Source of the DNA: an uncultured Romboutsia sp.
GTDB taxonomy: Bacteria > Bacillota > Clostridia > Peptostreptococcales > Peptostreptococcaceae
Length of the DNA stretch: 18,506 nucleotides
NCBI GenBank assembly: GCA_937907205.1
Contig: CALESE010000092.1
Span: 1-18,506 of the forward strand
Reading direction: 5' to 3'
The notes beneath the pieces were generated by a model. The model did not search any database, was not told the origin of the DNA, and saw only the letters and a list, made by a program, of their open reading frames with translations. The position numbers and the translations under genes were made by a program. Of the stretch, positions 6,885 to 15,180 are shown in pieces (within the stretch, counting starts at the first letter, position 1; each line of letters begins with the position of its first letter).

Positions 6885-8263
6885 TAAGTGATTATAGTAA
6901 AATAGTTAATTATAATTTAAATTGGGAATTAAATTTACAATCAAAAGAAATTGCAGGTAAAATAAGAAACTATGAAGAATATTTAGAAATAAGTTATGAA
7001 AATTATAGTGAAAAAATAAAAAATAGTTGTGAGAATATAATAAGAAATTTGATATCTATTTTACTTATAATGGATAGAAATATTGATGAAGATACTATAG
7101 ATAAGGAATCTGATGTATATAAATTTGGAAAAGCTAGAATAAAAGAACTTGAAGATATAAAATCAACATTTGAACTACTTTTAGAATATAGTGAAAATGA
7201 TGATTTTGCTAGAATAATAGAAATAGATAAAAATTTTAGAAATTTTGAGTTTAGAGTAGTTCCACTTAAATTAGCTCAATTATTTGAAGAAAATATATTA
7301 TCTCAATTACAAAGTGGGATATTTTTATCAGCCACATTAAGTGTAGAAAATAATATGAATTATTTCAAAAATACATTAGGAATAAATAGAGTTAGCAATA
7401 TAGAGAAGGTAATAAAACCATTATATGACTATAAAAATAGAGTTTCTATAATAGGAGTTAATGATATATGTACATATAAAGATAAAGAATTTCCAAATGA
7501 AATGGGAAAAATAATATCTAATATAGGTAAAATTACAGATGGTCATATATTATCTTTATTTAATAGTAAAGATAGACAAGAGAAAACTTATGATATATTA
7601 AAATCTAATTTTAATATAGGTAATATGGAAGTATATATAAATAAAAAAGGAATCAAATATCTAAAAGATATAAATAGAAAGTGTATTGTACTAGGTTCTA
7701 AGGGGTGCTTTGAAGGCGTTGATATACCAGGTGATGGGTTGATATGTGTTACACTAGATAAAATACCGAATCTAAATCCAAAGGATCCATTATATTCAAC
7801 TATTATGAAAAAATATAATATTCCTTATTATAAATTAAATTATCCACAAATGACAATAAAGCTTAAGCAAGCTATGGGAAGACTTTTAAGGAGTAAGTAT
7901 GACTATGGATGTTTTATTATATTTAATATTGGTACGAATTTAAACTCACTTAAAAGATTAGAAAGAGATCTACATGGTTGTAGCATAATGAGTATATCTG
8001 AAATTAAGTTATATGATTGTATAAATACGCACTTATATAAATGTAGAAAATATATTATAAATGATGCGTTATATGATATGAAAAAAATATTAAACTACAA
8101 TAAAGAAAGCAATATTTATAATATAAAACAGTATTTAAATGAAGGTTTTAAGATAAGATCTATAAAAAGCAATGTAAGTTTTTTAGAAGGAGAAGAAAAT
8201 ATTTTAAAAATAAGTTATTTTAATCAAAAATACTTAATAGATAAAGAGAAGTTAAAAAGTTAG
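6881..8263 (+). CDS. dinG: DinG-family helicase, C-terminal part (second RecA domain)
   Basis: The 460-residue frame starts at an ATG that overlaps the stop of the previous frame (ATGA). It continues the same protein family without an obvious gap: arch-like charged helices (about 20-140), then LSATLSVENN (S150, motif III-like/IV region), a middle NSKDRQEKTY segment, GSKGCFEGVDIPG (motif V) and QAMGRLLRS (Q330-R337, motif VI with arginine finger). Together the two frames give about 1000 residues, close to full-length exonuclease-DinG proteins. The reading frames differ by -1, and the downstream frame has a TAG at 6869-6871. Any join must therefore lie within about 6872-6884. No ribosome binding site is visible for the ATG; coupled reinitiation at ATGA is the simplest way to express it. 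A disabled gene with one lost base cannot be excluded. Confidence 0.75.
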   Translation: MISDYSKIVNYNLNWELNLQSKEIAGKIRNYEEYLEISYENYSEKIKNSCENIIRNLISILLIMDRNIDEDTIDKESDVYKFGKARIKELEDIKSTFELLLEYSENDDFARIIEIDKNFRNFEFRVVPLKLAQLFEENILSQLQSGIFLSATLSVENNMNYFKNTLGINRVSNIEKVIKPLYDYKNRVSIIGVNDICTYKDKEFPNEMGKIISNIGKITDGHILSLFNSKDRQEKTYDILKSNFNIGNMEVYINKKGIKYLKDINRKCIVLGSKGCFEGVDIPGDGLICVTLDKIPNLNPKDPLYSTIMKKYNIPYYKLNYPQMTIKLKQAMGRLLRSKYDYGCFIIFNIGTNLNSLKRLERDLHGCSIMSISEIKLYDCINTHLYKCRKYIINDALYDMKKILNYNKESNIYNIKQYLNEGFKIRSIKSNVSFLEGEENILKISYFNQKYLIDKEKLKS

Positions 8264-8358
8264 TTTAAAAAGTATAAAAGTATACGAAAATGAAATAAAT
8301 ATATTATAAATTTCAAAAATAATTAAAAGAAATAAAAAAATAAATAAAGTATAAAAAC

Positions 8359-8405
8359 AAATAAACTAGCTAATTATGTAGTTAAGTAGCTAGTTTATTT
8401 ATTTT
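8359..8405 (+). terminator. Terminator after the helicase genes
   Basis: A 14-bp perfect stem AAATAAACTAGCTA / TAGCTAGTTTATTT (8359-8372 / 8387-8400) is followed by ATTTTT. The interval 8264-8595 otherwise holds AT-rich sequence with no gene, ending in the abgT promoter. Confidence 0.75.
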
Positions 8406-8514
8406 TACAAAATAGAAATAGAATTATATATTAAATTAAAAAATCTGTATTATATAAAAAATGCAAGTTTAATTATAATTAATTTAAATTTATAGAAAAT
8501 TTTAAAAAATAATA

Positions 8515-8544
8515 TTGACAATTTTCTGTAAATTATTATAAAAT
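8515..8544 (+). promoter_or_regulatory. Sigma-A promoter of the AbgT transporter gene
   Basis: A perfect TTGACA at 8515-8520 is followed by TATAAA at 8537-8542 (16-bp spacer) or TAAAAT at 8539-8544 (18-bp spacer). The transcript would have a leader of about 45 nt before the AGGGGGG ribosome binding site and ATG at 8596. Confidence 0.65.
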
Positions 8545-8595
8545 AAATTCATATTAAAAAGCTTATACATAAAAATAAAATCAGGGGGGAATAAA

Positions 8596-10191
8596 ATGAG
8601 TAAGGCGGTAGTAAAAGAAAAAAAGAGCTTATTTGGTAAATGCCTAGATGGTATTGAAATAGTAGGTAATAAATTACCTCATCCGATAGCTTTATTTGGA
8701 ATATTTTGTTTAACAATTATGATTATATCTGCTGTAGCAGCAGGAATGGGGCTTTCGGTAGAGGGTGAATTAATAAATAGAACAACAAATACCTTGGAAA
8801 AGCAAACAATAACAGCAATAAGTTTACTGTCAAAAGAAGGTATAGCTTATATGCTAGAAAATGCAGTAAGTAATTTTGTTAACTTTGCACCACTAGGGAT
8901 GGTTCTAGTTGGTATGATTGGTATAGGTACTGCAGAAGGTAGTGGTTATATATCAGCACTTCTTAAAAAGGCAGTATCAGTAACTCCAGTGAAATTAGTT
9001 ACACCAATGGTAGTATTTTTAGGTGTTATGTCAAATATAGCGAGTGATGCAGGATACGTTGTATTAGTTCCACTTGGAGCACTTATATTTATGTCATTTA
9101 AAAGACATCCATTAGCAGGTCTTGCAGCAGGATTTGCAGGTGTTTCTGGAGGATTTAGTGCAAACTTAATAGTAGGAACAATAGATCCAATGCTTGCAGG
9201 TATATCTACAGAAGCTGCAAGAATGATAGATCCTAACTATACAGTTACAGCTACATCAAATATGTTCTTTATGATAGTATCTACATTTTTAATAACTTTA
9301 TTGGGGTGGTTTATAACTGATAAGATAGTTGAGCCAAGATTAGGTAAATATAAAGGTGTATCAAACTTATCTAAAGAAGATGATGATTTAAGAAATTTAA
9401 GTGATAAAGAAGCAAAAGCATTAAAAATTACAAATTTAGTTGTTTTATTAATGATAGTAGCTATAATAGTTGCAACTTTAATGCCAGATTCATTACTTAG
9501 AAATTTAGAAGTTGAAAAGACTAGTGGATTTGTAAATTCTATAATAAATAATTCTCCATTAATGAATGGATTCGTACCTATAATGGCTATAATATTCTTT
9601 GTAGCAGCCATAGTTTATGGTAGAGTTTCAGGTCAATTTAAAAACCATAAAGATGTATGTAATGAAATGAGTAAAGCTATGAGTTCAATGGGGGGATATA
9701 TAGCACTAGCATTTGTTATGGCTCAGTTCGTACAATATTTCTCATACACTAACTTAGGCACAATACTTGCAATAGAAGGGGCAAAAGCATTAGAAGCTAT
9801 GAATATGAATTCTATAGTTTTAATGATAGTATTTGTGTTATTTACAGGATTTATAAATTTATTTATGGGATCAGCTTCAGCAAAATGGGCTATAATGGCT
9901 CCAGTATTTTTACCAATGTTTATGAAATTAGGAATATCTCCAGAATTAACTCAAGTTGCATATAGAATAGGTGATTCAACTACAAATATAATATCACCAC
10001 TTATGAGTTATTTTGCGATGATAGTTATATTTGCTCAAAAACATGATAAAAAAGCTGGTATGGGGACATTAATATCTACGATGGTACCATATACAATAAT
10101 ATTCTTAATAGGATGGATAGCATTACTTGGTATATGGATGGCGTTTGGATTACCACTTGGACCAGGAGCAGGTTTATATTATACAATATAA
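8596..10191 (+). CDS. AbgT-family transporter (p-aminobenzoyl-glutamate / antimetabolite transport)
   Basis: The 531-residue polytopic protein has about a dozen hydrophobic segments and the family's layout. The N-terminus is cytosolic, with a GNKLPHPIALFGIF entry helix. A re-entrant/glycine-rich SGGFSANLIVGTIDPMLAGIS segment follows, then a second one near the C-terminus reading GSASAKWAIMAPVFLP and GDSTTNIISPLMSYF. These repeats are conserved in AbgT, MtrF and YdaH. E. coli AbgT takes up p-aminobenzoyl-glutamate, a folate breakdown product; YdaH and MtrF have been reported as sulfonamide/PABA exporters. The substrate here is not decided by sequence. It has its own promoter (TTGACA box at 8515), an AGGGGGG binding site and its own terminator, so it is a single-gene unit. 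Confidence 0.9.
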   Translation: MSKAVVKEKKSLFGKCLDGIEIVGNKLPHPIALFGIFCLTIMIISAVAAGMGLSVEGELINRTTNTLEKQTITAISLLSKEGIAYMLENAVSNFVNFAPLGMVLVGMIGIGTAEGSGYISALLKKAVSVTPVKLVTPMVVFLGVMSNIASDAGYVVLVPLGALIFMSFKRHPLAGLAAGFAGVSGGFSANLIVGTIDPMLAGISTEAARMIDPNYTVTATSNMFFMIVSTFLITLLGWFITDKIVEPRLGKYKGVSNLSKEDDDLRNLSDKEAKALKITNLVVLLMIVAIIVATLMPDSLLRNLEVEKTSGFVNSIINNSPLMNGFVPIMAIIFFVAAIVYGRVSGQFKNHKDVCNEMSKAMSSMGGYIALAFVMAQFVQYFSYTNLGTILAIEGAKALEAMNMNSIVLMIVFVLFTGFINLFMGSASAKWAIMAPVFLPMFMKLGISPELTQVAYRIGDSTTNIISPLMSYFAMIVIFAQKHDKKAGMGTLISTMVPYTIIFLIGWIALLGIWMAFGLPLGPGAGLYYTI

Positions 10192-10209
10192 TATTTAATC
10201 AAAGTTATT

Positions 10210-10246
10210 AAAAGTACTTCTATATAATGGAAGTACTTTTTTATTT
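10210..10246 (+). terminator. Terminator of the AbgT gene
   Basis: An 11-bp perfect stem AAAAGTACTTC / GAAGTACTTTT (10210-10220 / 10230-10240) is followed by a T-rich tract, 19 bp after the stop codon. Confidence 0.85.
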
Positions 10247-10261
10247 TAATATAATAAGTAT

Positions 10262-10303
10262 TTTTTTCTAAATAACGAATAGTATATAACTATTTAGAAA
10301 AAA
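10262..10303. repeat. Inverted repeat in the leader of the Ca2+ antiporter gene
   Basis: TTTTTTCTAAATA (10262-10274) pairs perfectly with TATTTAGAAAAAA (10291-10303) across a 16-base loop, about 30 bp ahead of the antiporter start. It is not a normal terminator, because no T-run follows on the plus strand. It could be an operator or a 5'-leader hairpin. No -10/-35 pair is clear here. Confidence 0.4.
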
Positions 10304-10334
10304 CTAATACATATTAATATTAAGGAGAATTTAT

Positions 10335-11288
10335 ATGAGTTATATATTATTAATAATAGGTTTTTTACTTCTTATAAAAGGAGCAGATTCATTTGTATCA
10401 GGCTCATCATCAATAGCAAGAATATTTAAAGTACCATCATTAATTATAGGACTTACAATAGTTGCATTTGGGACAAGTGCACCAGAAGCTGCTGTAAGTA
10501 TAACAGCAGCACTTAAAGGAAACAGTGACATGGCAATTGCCAATGCAGTTGGGTCTAATATATTTAACTTACTATTAGTTGTAGGAGTATCATCTATAAT
10601 TAATCCTATAAAAGTACAGAAAAGTACAATTATAAAAGAATTTCCATTTGCAATACTTGCTTCAATTGTTCTTATGATATTGGCACATGACACTAAATTT
10701 CAAGGGTATGATACAAACTTACTAACAAGAGCAGATGGACTTATGTTACTATCCTTATTTATTATATTTATGTACTATTTAATTGAAATAGCGATTACAT
10801 CAAAAGAAGAAATGAATATAGAACAGGCAGATGAAAGCATGTCTATAGGAAAAAGTATATTATTAAGTATATTAGGGATTTTAGGAATAATAATTGGAGG
10901 AAATATAGTAGTAAACTCGGCAAGCAATATAGCTTTAAGTTTAGGAATGAGTCAAAATCTAGTTGGTCTTACAATAGTTGCAGTTGGAACATCTTTGCCA
11001 GAATTTGTAACAAGTATAATTGCATCTAGAAAAGGTGAAAGTGATATAGCTATAGGGAATGTAGTAGGTTCAAATTTATTTAATATATTATTTGTACTTG
11101 GATTATCTTCAACAATTAGCAATATACAAATTCATCCAATAGTTTTTATAGATATGTTAGTAATGATATTTGTAACAATATTAACTTATATATTTGCAGC
11201 AACTAAAAAAACAGTTAGCAAAGGTGAAGGTATAGTACTATCAATTATATACATAATCTATATGATATTTATAATAATAAGACAATAA
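10335..11288 (+). CDS. CaCA-family Na+/Ca2+ antiporter (YrbG-type)
   Basis: The 317-residue protein has about ten membrane helices with the internal duplication of the cation/Ca2+ exchanger superfamily. Repeat alpha-1 reads FGTSAPEAAVS (E51) followed by NAVGSNIFNLLLVVG. Repeat alpha-2 reads VGTSLPEFVTS (E223) followed by NVVGSNLFNILFVLG. The two glutamates and the neighbouring Ser/Asn residues form the ion-binding site in solved structures. The length fits the short bacterial form. It likely exchanges Ca2+ for Na+ or H+ at the cell membrane. The start is an ATG with AAGGAG at 10322-10327. No terminator is seen before RNase H, 100 bp downstream, so read-through into that gene is possible. Confidence 0.9.
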   Translation: MSYILLIIGFLLLIKGADSFVSGSSSIARIFKVPSLIIGLTIVAFGTSAPEAAVSITAALKGNSDMAIANAVGSNIFNLLLVVGVSSIINPIKVQKSTIIKEFPFAILASIVLMILAHDTKFQGYDTNLLTRADGLMLLSLFIIFMYYLIEIAITSKEEMNIEQADESMSIGKSILLSILGILGIIIGGNIVVNSASNIALSLGMSQNLVGLTIVAVGTSLPEFVTSIIASRKGESDIAIGNVVGSNLFNILFVLGLSSTISNIQIHPIVFIDMLVMIFVTILTYIFAATKKTVSKGEGIVLSIIYIIYMIFIIIRQ

Positions 11289-11388
11289 ATAAGTGTTATA
11301 TTGTATATTAAATAAAACTTTCAAATTTAACCTCATTGAGTTAGAATATACTTACTATTTAAATATGTTTAAGATGGGAGTAATTAAA

Positions 11389-11985
11389 TTGAGTAAAAAG
11401 AAATTTTATGCTGTTAAAAAAGGGAAAAAGATAGGGATATACAATACTTGGGATGAATGTAAAAAGCAGGTAAATGGATTTTCTGGAGCTGAGTATAAAA
11501 GTTTTACAACTTTAGAAGAAGCAAATGATTATATAGGAGATAAAAAATTAAACAAATTTGACTTTGAAAATAGTGTAGAAGCTTATGTAGATGGAAGTTA
11601 TGAGCATTCTCTTAGAGCATATGGATCAGGAGTAGTAATACTTAAAAATAATATAGTTGAAAAGACATATAGCATTAAGGGTAACGATAAAAATCTTGTA
11701 GACATGAGAAATGTATCAGGAGAAATAGAAGCATCTAAAATAGCTATGAATTATTGTATAGAAAACAATATAAAAAATTTAATACTTTACTTTGACTATG
11801 AAGGAATAGAGAAGTGGTGTATTGGAACATGGAAAACTAATAAAGAAGGTACAAAAGAATACAAAAAATTCTATGATTCTATAAAAGACAAACTAAATAT
11901 TAAGTTTGTAAAAGTAAAGGCTCATAGTGGTGACAAATATAACGAAGAAGCTGATAGATTAGCAAAACTAGCTTTAGGAATATAA
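11389..11985 (+). CDS. rnhA: Ribonuclease H (type 1) with N-terminal hybrid-binding (viroplasmin-like) domain
   Basis: The start is placed at a TTG (11389) with a TGGGAG site at 11375-11380, which gives 198 residues beginning (M)SKKKFYAV. The longer open frame from 11293 has no ribosome binding site and adds unrelated residues. An in-frame ATG at 11374 is the alternative. Residues about 3-46 are the caulimovirus viroplasmin/RNase H N-terminal domain that binds RNA-DNA hybrids (FYAVKKGKKIGIYNTWDECK...). The catalytic domain carries YVDGSY (D68), SGEIEAS (E112), LYFDYEG (D136) and KAHSGDKYNEEADRLA (H179, D189), so the whole D-E-D-D set plus the mobile histidine is present. The enzyme cuts the RNA strand of RNA-DNA hybrids in the cytoplasm. 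It ends in a strong terminator. Confidence 0.9.
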   Translation: MSKKKFYAVKKGKKIGIYNTWDECKKQVNGFSGAEYKSFTTLEEANDYIGDKKLNKFDFENSVEAYVDGSYEHSLRAYGSGVVILKNNIVEKTYSIKGNDKNLVDMRNVSGEIEASKIAMNYCIENNIKNLILYFDYEGIEKWCIGTWKTNKEGTKEYKKFYDSIKDKLNIKFVKVKAHSGDKYNEEADRLAKLALGI

Positions 11986-12016
11986 AAAATCTTGCAAGTT
12001 AATGCAAGATTTTTTA
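11985..12016. terminator. Terminator after RNase H
   Basis: A 12-bp perfect stem AAAAATCTTGCA / TGCAAGATTTTT (11985-11996 / 12003-12014) has a 6-base loop. T-runs are available in both directions, so it may also stop the convergent chitinase transcript. Confidence 0.88.
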
Positions 12017-12081
12017 CGTATAAGGAAATTATATTATGAAAAATATTGTGGATAACCTATAAATATAATTTATATTAATAA

Positions 12082-12176
12082 TATTGCAAACGGAAAAAAT
12101 GACATTTTTGAGCAACGGATGTATCCGTAGCGGGAGCAAGGATATATCGTTGGCGAAATGAGCGAAGCGAATTTTT
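12082..12176. repeat. GC-richer intergenic patch with two imperfect 24-bp tandem repeats
   Basis: Units starting GAGCAACGGATGTATCCG (12110) and GAGCAAGGATATATCGTTGG (12134) repeat with a 24-base period. They are followed by a third partial GAGCGAAGCGAA (12160-12171). The patch also contains the palindromes ACGGATGTATCCGT (12115-12128) and AAAAATGACATTTTT. Its base composition stands out sharply from the AT-rich surroundings. It lies between RNase H and the 3' end of the chitinase gene, in a gene-free gap, and looks like a dispersed intergenic repeat element. No function can be assigned. Confidence 0.5.
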
Positions 12177-12183
12177 TATTATA

Positions 12184-13497
12184 TCAAATACCTATATTAC
12201 CATATATTTTATTAACCTCATCCTTTAAAGTATCAGGGTCATTTACACTTAAAAACATAGCTCTAGCAAGTATATTGGCTTGATCATAAGTTGACGTCCA
12301 AGAGAATATTCCACCTAAGCAGTTTCTAAGTACATAATCTCCTTTTATGAATATAGATAGCTCATCATCATAAGACATTTCAAACACACCATTTCTAGTA
12401 AGGTAAGGAACTCCTGCCTGTCTATCAAAGTTAACTATGAATCCATTTTTATTTATATAGTTTTTTCTAAGCTCATCAAAAGATCTTGTTATAGTTGCAC
12501 CAAGTCTTCCATAAAAAGGAACGCCCAATAATATTTTTTCTGATGGCATACCTGCATTTTCAAGATTTCTAACCATAGCATCTACACTATACCCAGGAAG
12601 AGAAAGTTCAGAATCAAAAAGGTTTGCTTGATGTTTTCTACCTCTATCACCTGGTTCACCAGCTGTAAAGTCATAGCTCATAAGATTAAAATAAGTAAGT
12701 AAAGGAGCAATATTGCTTACTTCTATACTATTATTTATATAAGCTCTATCTCCTGTACCTGCAACACTTAGCCAAGCATCTTCACCTAAAACATCCCTTA
12801 GTGCAGTAAGTAAAAGAGTAAAGTTTTCTTTGTCTTCAGGTCGAGACTTTATCCCAGCTGCACTACTTCCAGGATACTCCCAGTCAATATCTATACCGTC
12901 TAAATTATATTGATTCATTAATTGTTGAGCTTGACGAGCAAAATTGTATCTAGAAGTTGGTGTTAATGCAGCATCAGAGAATCCATCAGCACCCCAACCA
13001 CCAATGGCAGCTATAACTTTTAAATCAGGTTTCTCAACTCTTAAGTTTACAAGTTGATTTAGATAACTTGGAGTAGGAACATTTAGTGTTCCATCAGGAT
13101 TTATTTCAACAAATGCATATATTACAGCATCTAAAAATTGAGGATCAACATTTTCTGGATTACCAAGAACATATTCCATAACAATAGGATCTAAATCAGG
13201 ACAATTTATATTTTCTACAGGTTGATTATTAGGGTTTGATATTTCAGGTCTTTGTATTTTTTTTAAGTTACATTTTTTATTAGAAGAACAATAATTTATA
13301 GATTTATTACTAGGTTGATTTATATTATTAATGTTGTTTGGTACAAAGCATAAATACCAATCCATGCAAGAATAGTTTTTATCACAATTTTGAACTCGTT
13401 TTTTTAGTTCTTTATAAGTTTGAGGGTAAGGTAGTATAACTGGCATACCAGGGAACCATTTATCAGTGTTACTATAACTGTAAAGTGTATGTAACAC
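12184..13497 (-). CDS. Glycoside hydrolase family 18 (chitinase-like), 5' end probably truncated
   Basis: The 437-codon frame begins at a GTG (13497) without any ribosome binding site. An in-frame TAA lies only six codons upstream. The GH18 barrel starts near residue 105. Its landmarks are KVIAAIGGWG, the catalytic DGIDIDWE (D200, D203, D205, acid E207), LMSYDFTAGEPGDRG, ILLGVPFYGR and GGIFSWTSTYD, the last with the conserved substrate-stacking tryptophan. All catalytic residues are intact. Residues 1-104 contain a PGMPVILPYPQ segment like the end of a LysM repeat and several cysteines (CDKNYSC, MDWYLC). There is no export signal. GH18 enzymes cleave beta-1,4-linked GlcNAc chains. In spore formers they also occur as cortex-lytic (YaaH/SleL) or coat (CotE) enzymes. 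The missing translation signals and position 22 bp after the recombinase suggest the original 5' part is lost or displaced. Confidence 0.8.
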   Translation of the reverse strand: MLHTLYSYSNTDKWFPGMPVILPYPQTYKELKKRVQNCDKNYSCMDWYLCFVPNNINNINQPSNKSINYCSSNKKCNLKKIQRPEISNPNNQPVENINCPDLDPIVMEYVLGNPENVDPQFLDAVIYAFVEINPDGTLNVPTPSYLNQLVNLRVEKPDLKVIAAIGGWGADGFSDAALTPTSRYNFARQAQQLMNQYNLDGIDIDWEYPGSSAAGIKSRPEDKENFTLLLTALRDVLGEDAWLSVAGTGDRAYINNSIEVSNIAPLLTYFNLMSYDFTAGEPGDRGRKHQANLFDSELSLPGYSVDAMVRNLENAGMPSEKILLGVPFYGRLGATITRSFDELRKNYINKNGFIVNFDRQAGVPYLTRNGVFEMSYDDELSIFIKGDYVLRNCLGGIFSWTSTYDQANILARAMFLSVNDPDTLKDEVNKIYGNIGI

Positions 13498-13502
13498 TGA
13501 TA
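13461..13502. other. 42-bp palindromic site at recombinase/chitinase junction (candidate att site or start-codon hairpin)
   Basis: TATCAGTGTTAC (13461-13472) is a perfect 12-bp inverse of GTAACACTGATA (13491-13502), around an 18-base centre. The GTG start of the chitinase frame lies inside the right arm. Serine integrases act on palindromic sites of about 40-50 bp next to their own gene, so this may be the attachment site. In RNA it would hide the chitinase start codon in a hairpin. Which role applies is not decidable here. Confidence 0.4.
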
Positions 13503-13519
13503 TTAACTTGTATTAAAGG

Positions 13520-15001
13520 CTATTTTGGAAGTTTAGGATAAATATCTAAAATAAAGTCATCAGCCTTTGCGTTTTTATCTTTTTCATATAAAACTTTGTC
13601 TAATACGGACTTTAGAAGTGAATTTTTATCTTTTGCATTTGTAGAAATATAATAATTTTCTAGAACTCTTTCTATATTAGGTATTATTTGTTTATTAGCC
13701 AATATATTTTCATTATAGGAAATTATAGCTAGATTAGATTCTGATATTTGTTTTTTTAAATTATCTATTCTAAGTTTTAGTACACTAGATCTTTCTAAGA
13801 ATGTATCTTCGTCATATACACCACGTTCTAAAAAATCAAATAATTTACTTTTTTGATCTTCAGTATATTTCAATTCTCTTTGTAATTTTTTTAATTCAAA
13901 TTTTATTTTATCAATTTCTTGAGTATTTACTTTCAATTGTATCCTTACTTTATAATCATCTAAATAACTTTCTAGTGATTCAACCACAGATTTTTCTACA
14001 TATTCGGAATATGAAGAACGATTATCACAATGCCTACATGTTAAATAATATTTACCTCTAGAACTTTTTTGAATTATGTTATGACCACATTTCTTACAGA
14101 TTAAGATACCAGCAAGTGGATTAGATATATCTTTTTTAGTAGGACTAATGTATTTACTTTTTCTTATTTCTTGAGCTTTTTTAAATGTAAATTCATCTAT
14201 AATAGCCTCATGATTACCTTTTGATATAATTTGTTCACTTTCTGGTCTAATTCTACTGTGATTTTTTCTATCTACAGTTTTCCATTTAACATAGCCAGTG
14301 TATGTTACATTAGAAAGAATATCTCTTATAGCTTTGCATTTAAACTCAATATTATTATTTGTTCTATATCCTAAACTATTTAGTTTATTAGCTATTTTAG
14401 TTGCACCATTACCTTGTAAATACATATCAAATATAATTTTTACTGCATTAGCTTGTTCTTCATTTATAACAAGATGTTTTTTACCCTTATCATCATATTT
14501 GAATATATAGCCATAGGGAGCATCAGGAGAGATATATTTACCTTCTTCGATACTTTTTATTCTACCACGTTGTAAACGTCTGTTAATTAATTTTAATTCC
14601 TTTCTAGCCATAAATGCTTCAAACTCTGAATATTCTTCATCGAATTCATCATCTAAATTGTAAGTTTTACGAGGAGTAATAATTTTAGTTTTAGATTGCT
14701 TGAATGTATCTAATATTAATCCTTGGTCTTGCATGTTACCCCTTCCAAGCCTATCAAGATCCATAACTAATACAGCATCATATTTTTTATTTTTTATTTC
14801 ATTAAGTAGCTCAATCATACGAGGTCTATGTTCAATATGTTCTCCAGATACAAGTTCTTCTTTTATATCAACTATATTTAAATTTCTCTCTTTAGCAACT
14901 TTAAGAAGAGTAGTTTTATGCCTATGAAGAGTTTCATATTTACCTTCTTTTTCTGCTTCTATATCTGCACGAGATTTTCTCAAATAGATACAAGTATTCA
15001 T
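13520..15001 (-). CDS. Large serine recombinase (phage/ICE-type integrase)
   Basis: The start is set at the ATG at 15001, which follows an AAAGGTGGG site; upstream codons in the longer frame are spacer. This gives 493 residues. The resolvase domain begins MNTCIYLRKSRAD with the nucleophile S10 and continues with VSGEHIEHRP and LDRLGRG. The recombinase domain (about 160-275) starts DAPYGY. A zinc ribbon uses C302, C305, C322 and C325, and a coiled coil (about 360-430) follows, as in SPbeta- and TP901-1-like integrases. Such enzymes integrate and excise phages or conjugative elements by cutting both strands at short att sites. The gene is complete with no frame break, so it may be active. It is divergent from the coiled-coil genes and reads towards the chitinase gene, with only 22 bp and no terminator between. 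Confidence 0.92.
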   Translation of the reverse strand: MNTCIYLRKSRADIEAEKEGKYETLHRHKTTLLKVAKERNLNIVDIKEELVSGEHIEHRPRMIELLNEIKNKKYDAVLVMDLDRLGRGNMQDQGLILDTFKQSKTKIITPRKTYNLDDEFDEEYSEFEAFMARKELKLINRRLQRGRIKSIEEGKYISPDAPYGYIFKYDDKGKKHLVINEEQANAVKIIFDMYLQGNGATKIANKLNSLGYRTNNNIEFKCKAIRDILSNVTYTGYVKWKTVDRKNHSRIRPESEQIISKGNHEAIIDEFTFKKAQEIRKSKYISPTKKDISNPLAGILICKKCGHNIIQKSSRGKYYLTCRHCDNRSSYSEYVEKSVVESLESYLDDYKVRIQLKVNTQEIDKIKFELKKLQRELKYTEDQKSKLFDFLERGVYDEDTFLERSSVLKLRIDNLKKQISESNLAIISYNENILANKQIIPNIERVLENYYISTNAKDKNSLLKSVLDKVLYEKDKNAKADDFILDIYPKLPK

Positions 15002-15059
15002 TTTAAACCCACCTTTCATAATAATTATATCATTTATTAGTATATTAACTAAATATATA

Positions 15060-15087
15060 ATTATATTGTAGTTATCTATATTTCCAA
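15060..15087 (-). promoter_or_regulatory. Putative promoter of the serine recombinase
   Basis: On the minus strand TTGGAA (15082-15087) is followed after 16 bp by a perfect TATAAT (15060-15065). A second TATAAT lies nearer the gene with a poorer -35 (TTAGTT, 17-bp spacer). The gene start is about 59 bp downstream of the first -10. Confidence 0.45.
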
Positions 15088-15180
15088 AAATATTATAAAT
15101 TAAAAGTACTTTTTGTAAATAAAGCATGATAAAATATATTATATTATGTTTATATATAAATGGATAAAGGAGATGTTCAT

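Noticed and set aside
9237..9611. Long minus-strand open frame opposite the AbgT gene
   Set aside because: It is an antisense shadow of a strongly supported membrane transporter and has no ribosome binding site.
10340..10693. Minus-strand open frame opposite the Ca2+ antiporter
   Set aside because: It is antisense to a conserved CaCA repeat and reflects the codon pattern of the real gene.
11293..11388. N-terminal extension of RNase H
   Set aside because: It has no ribosome binding site and is unlike the viroplasmin domain; the TTG at 11389 with GGGAG fits better.
12047..12055. Perfect DnaA box (TTATCCACA on the minus strand)
   Set aside because: It is a single box with no cluster, no origin genes and no AT-rich unwinding array; chance occurrence is likely.
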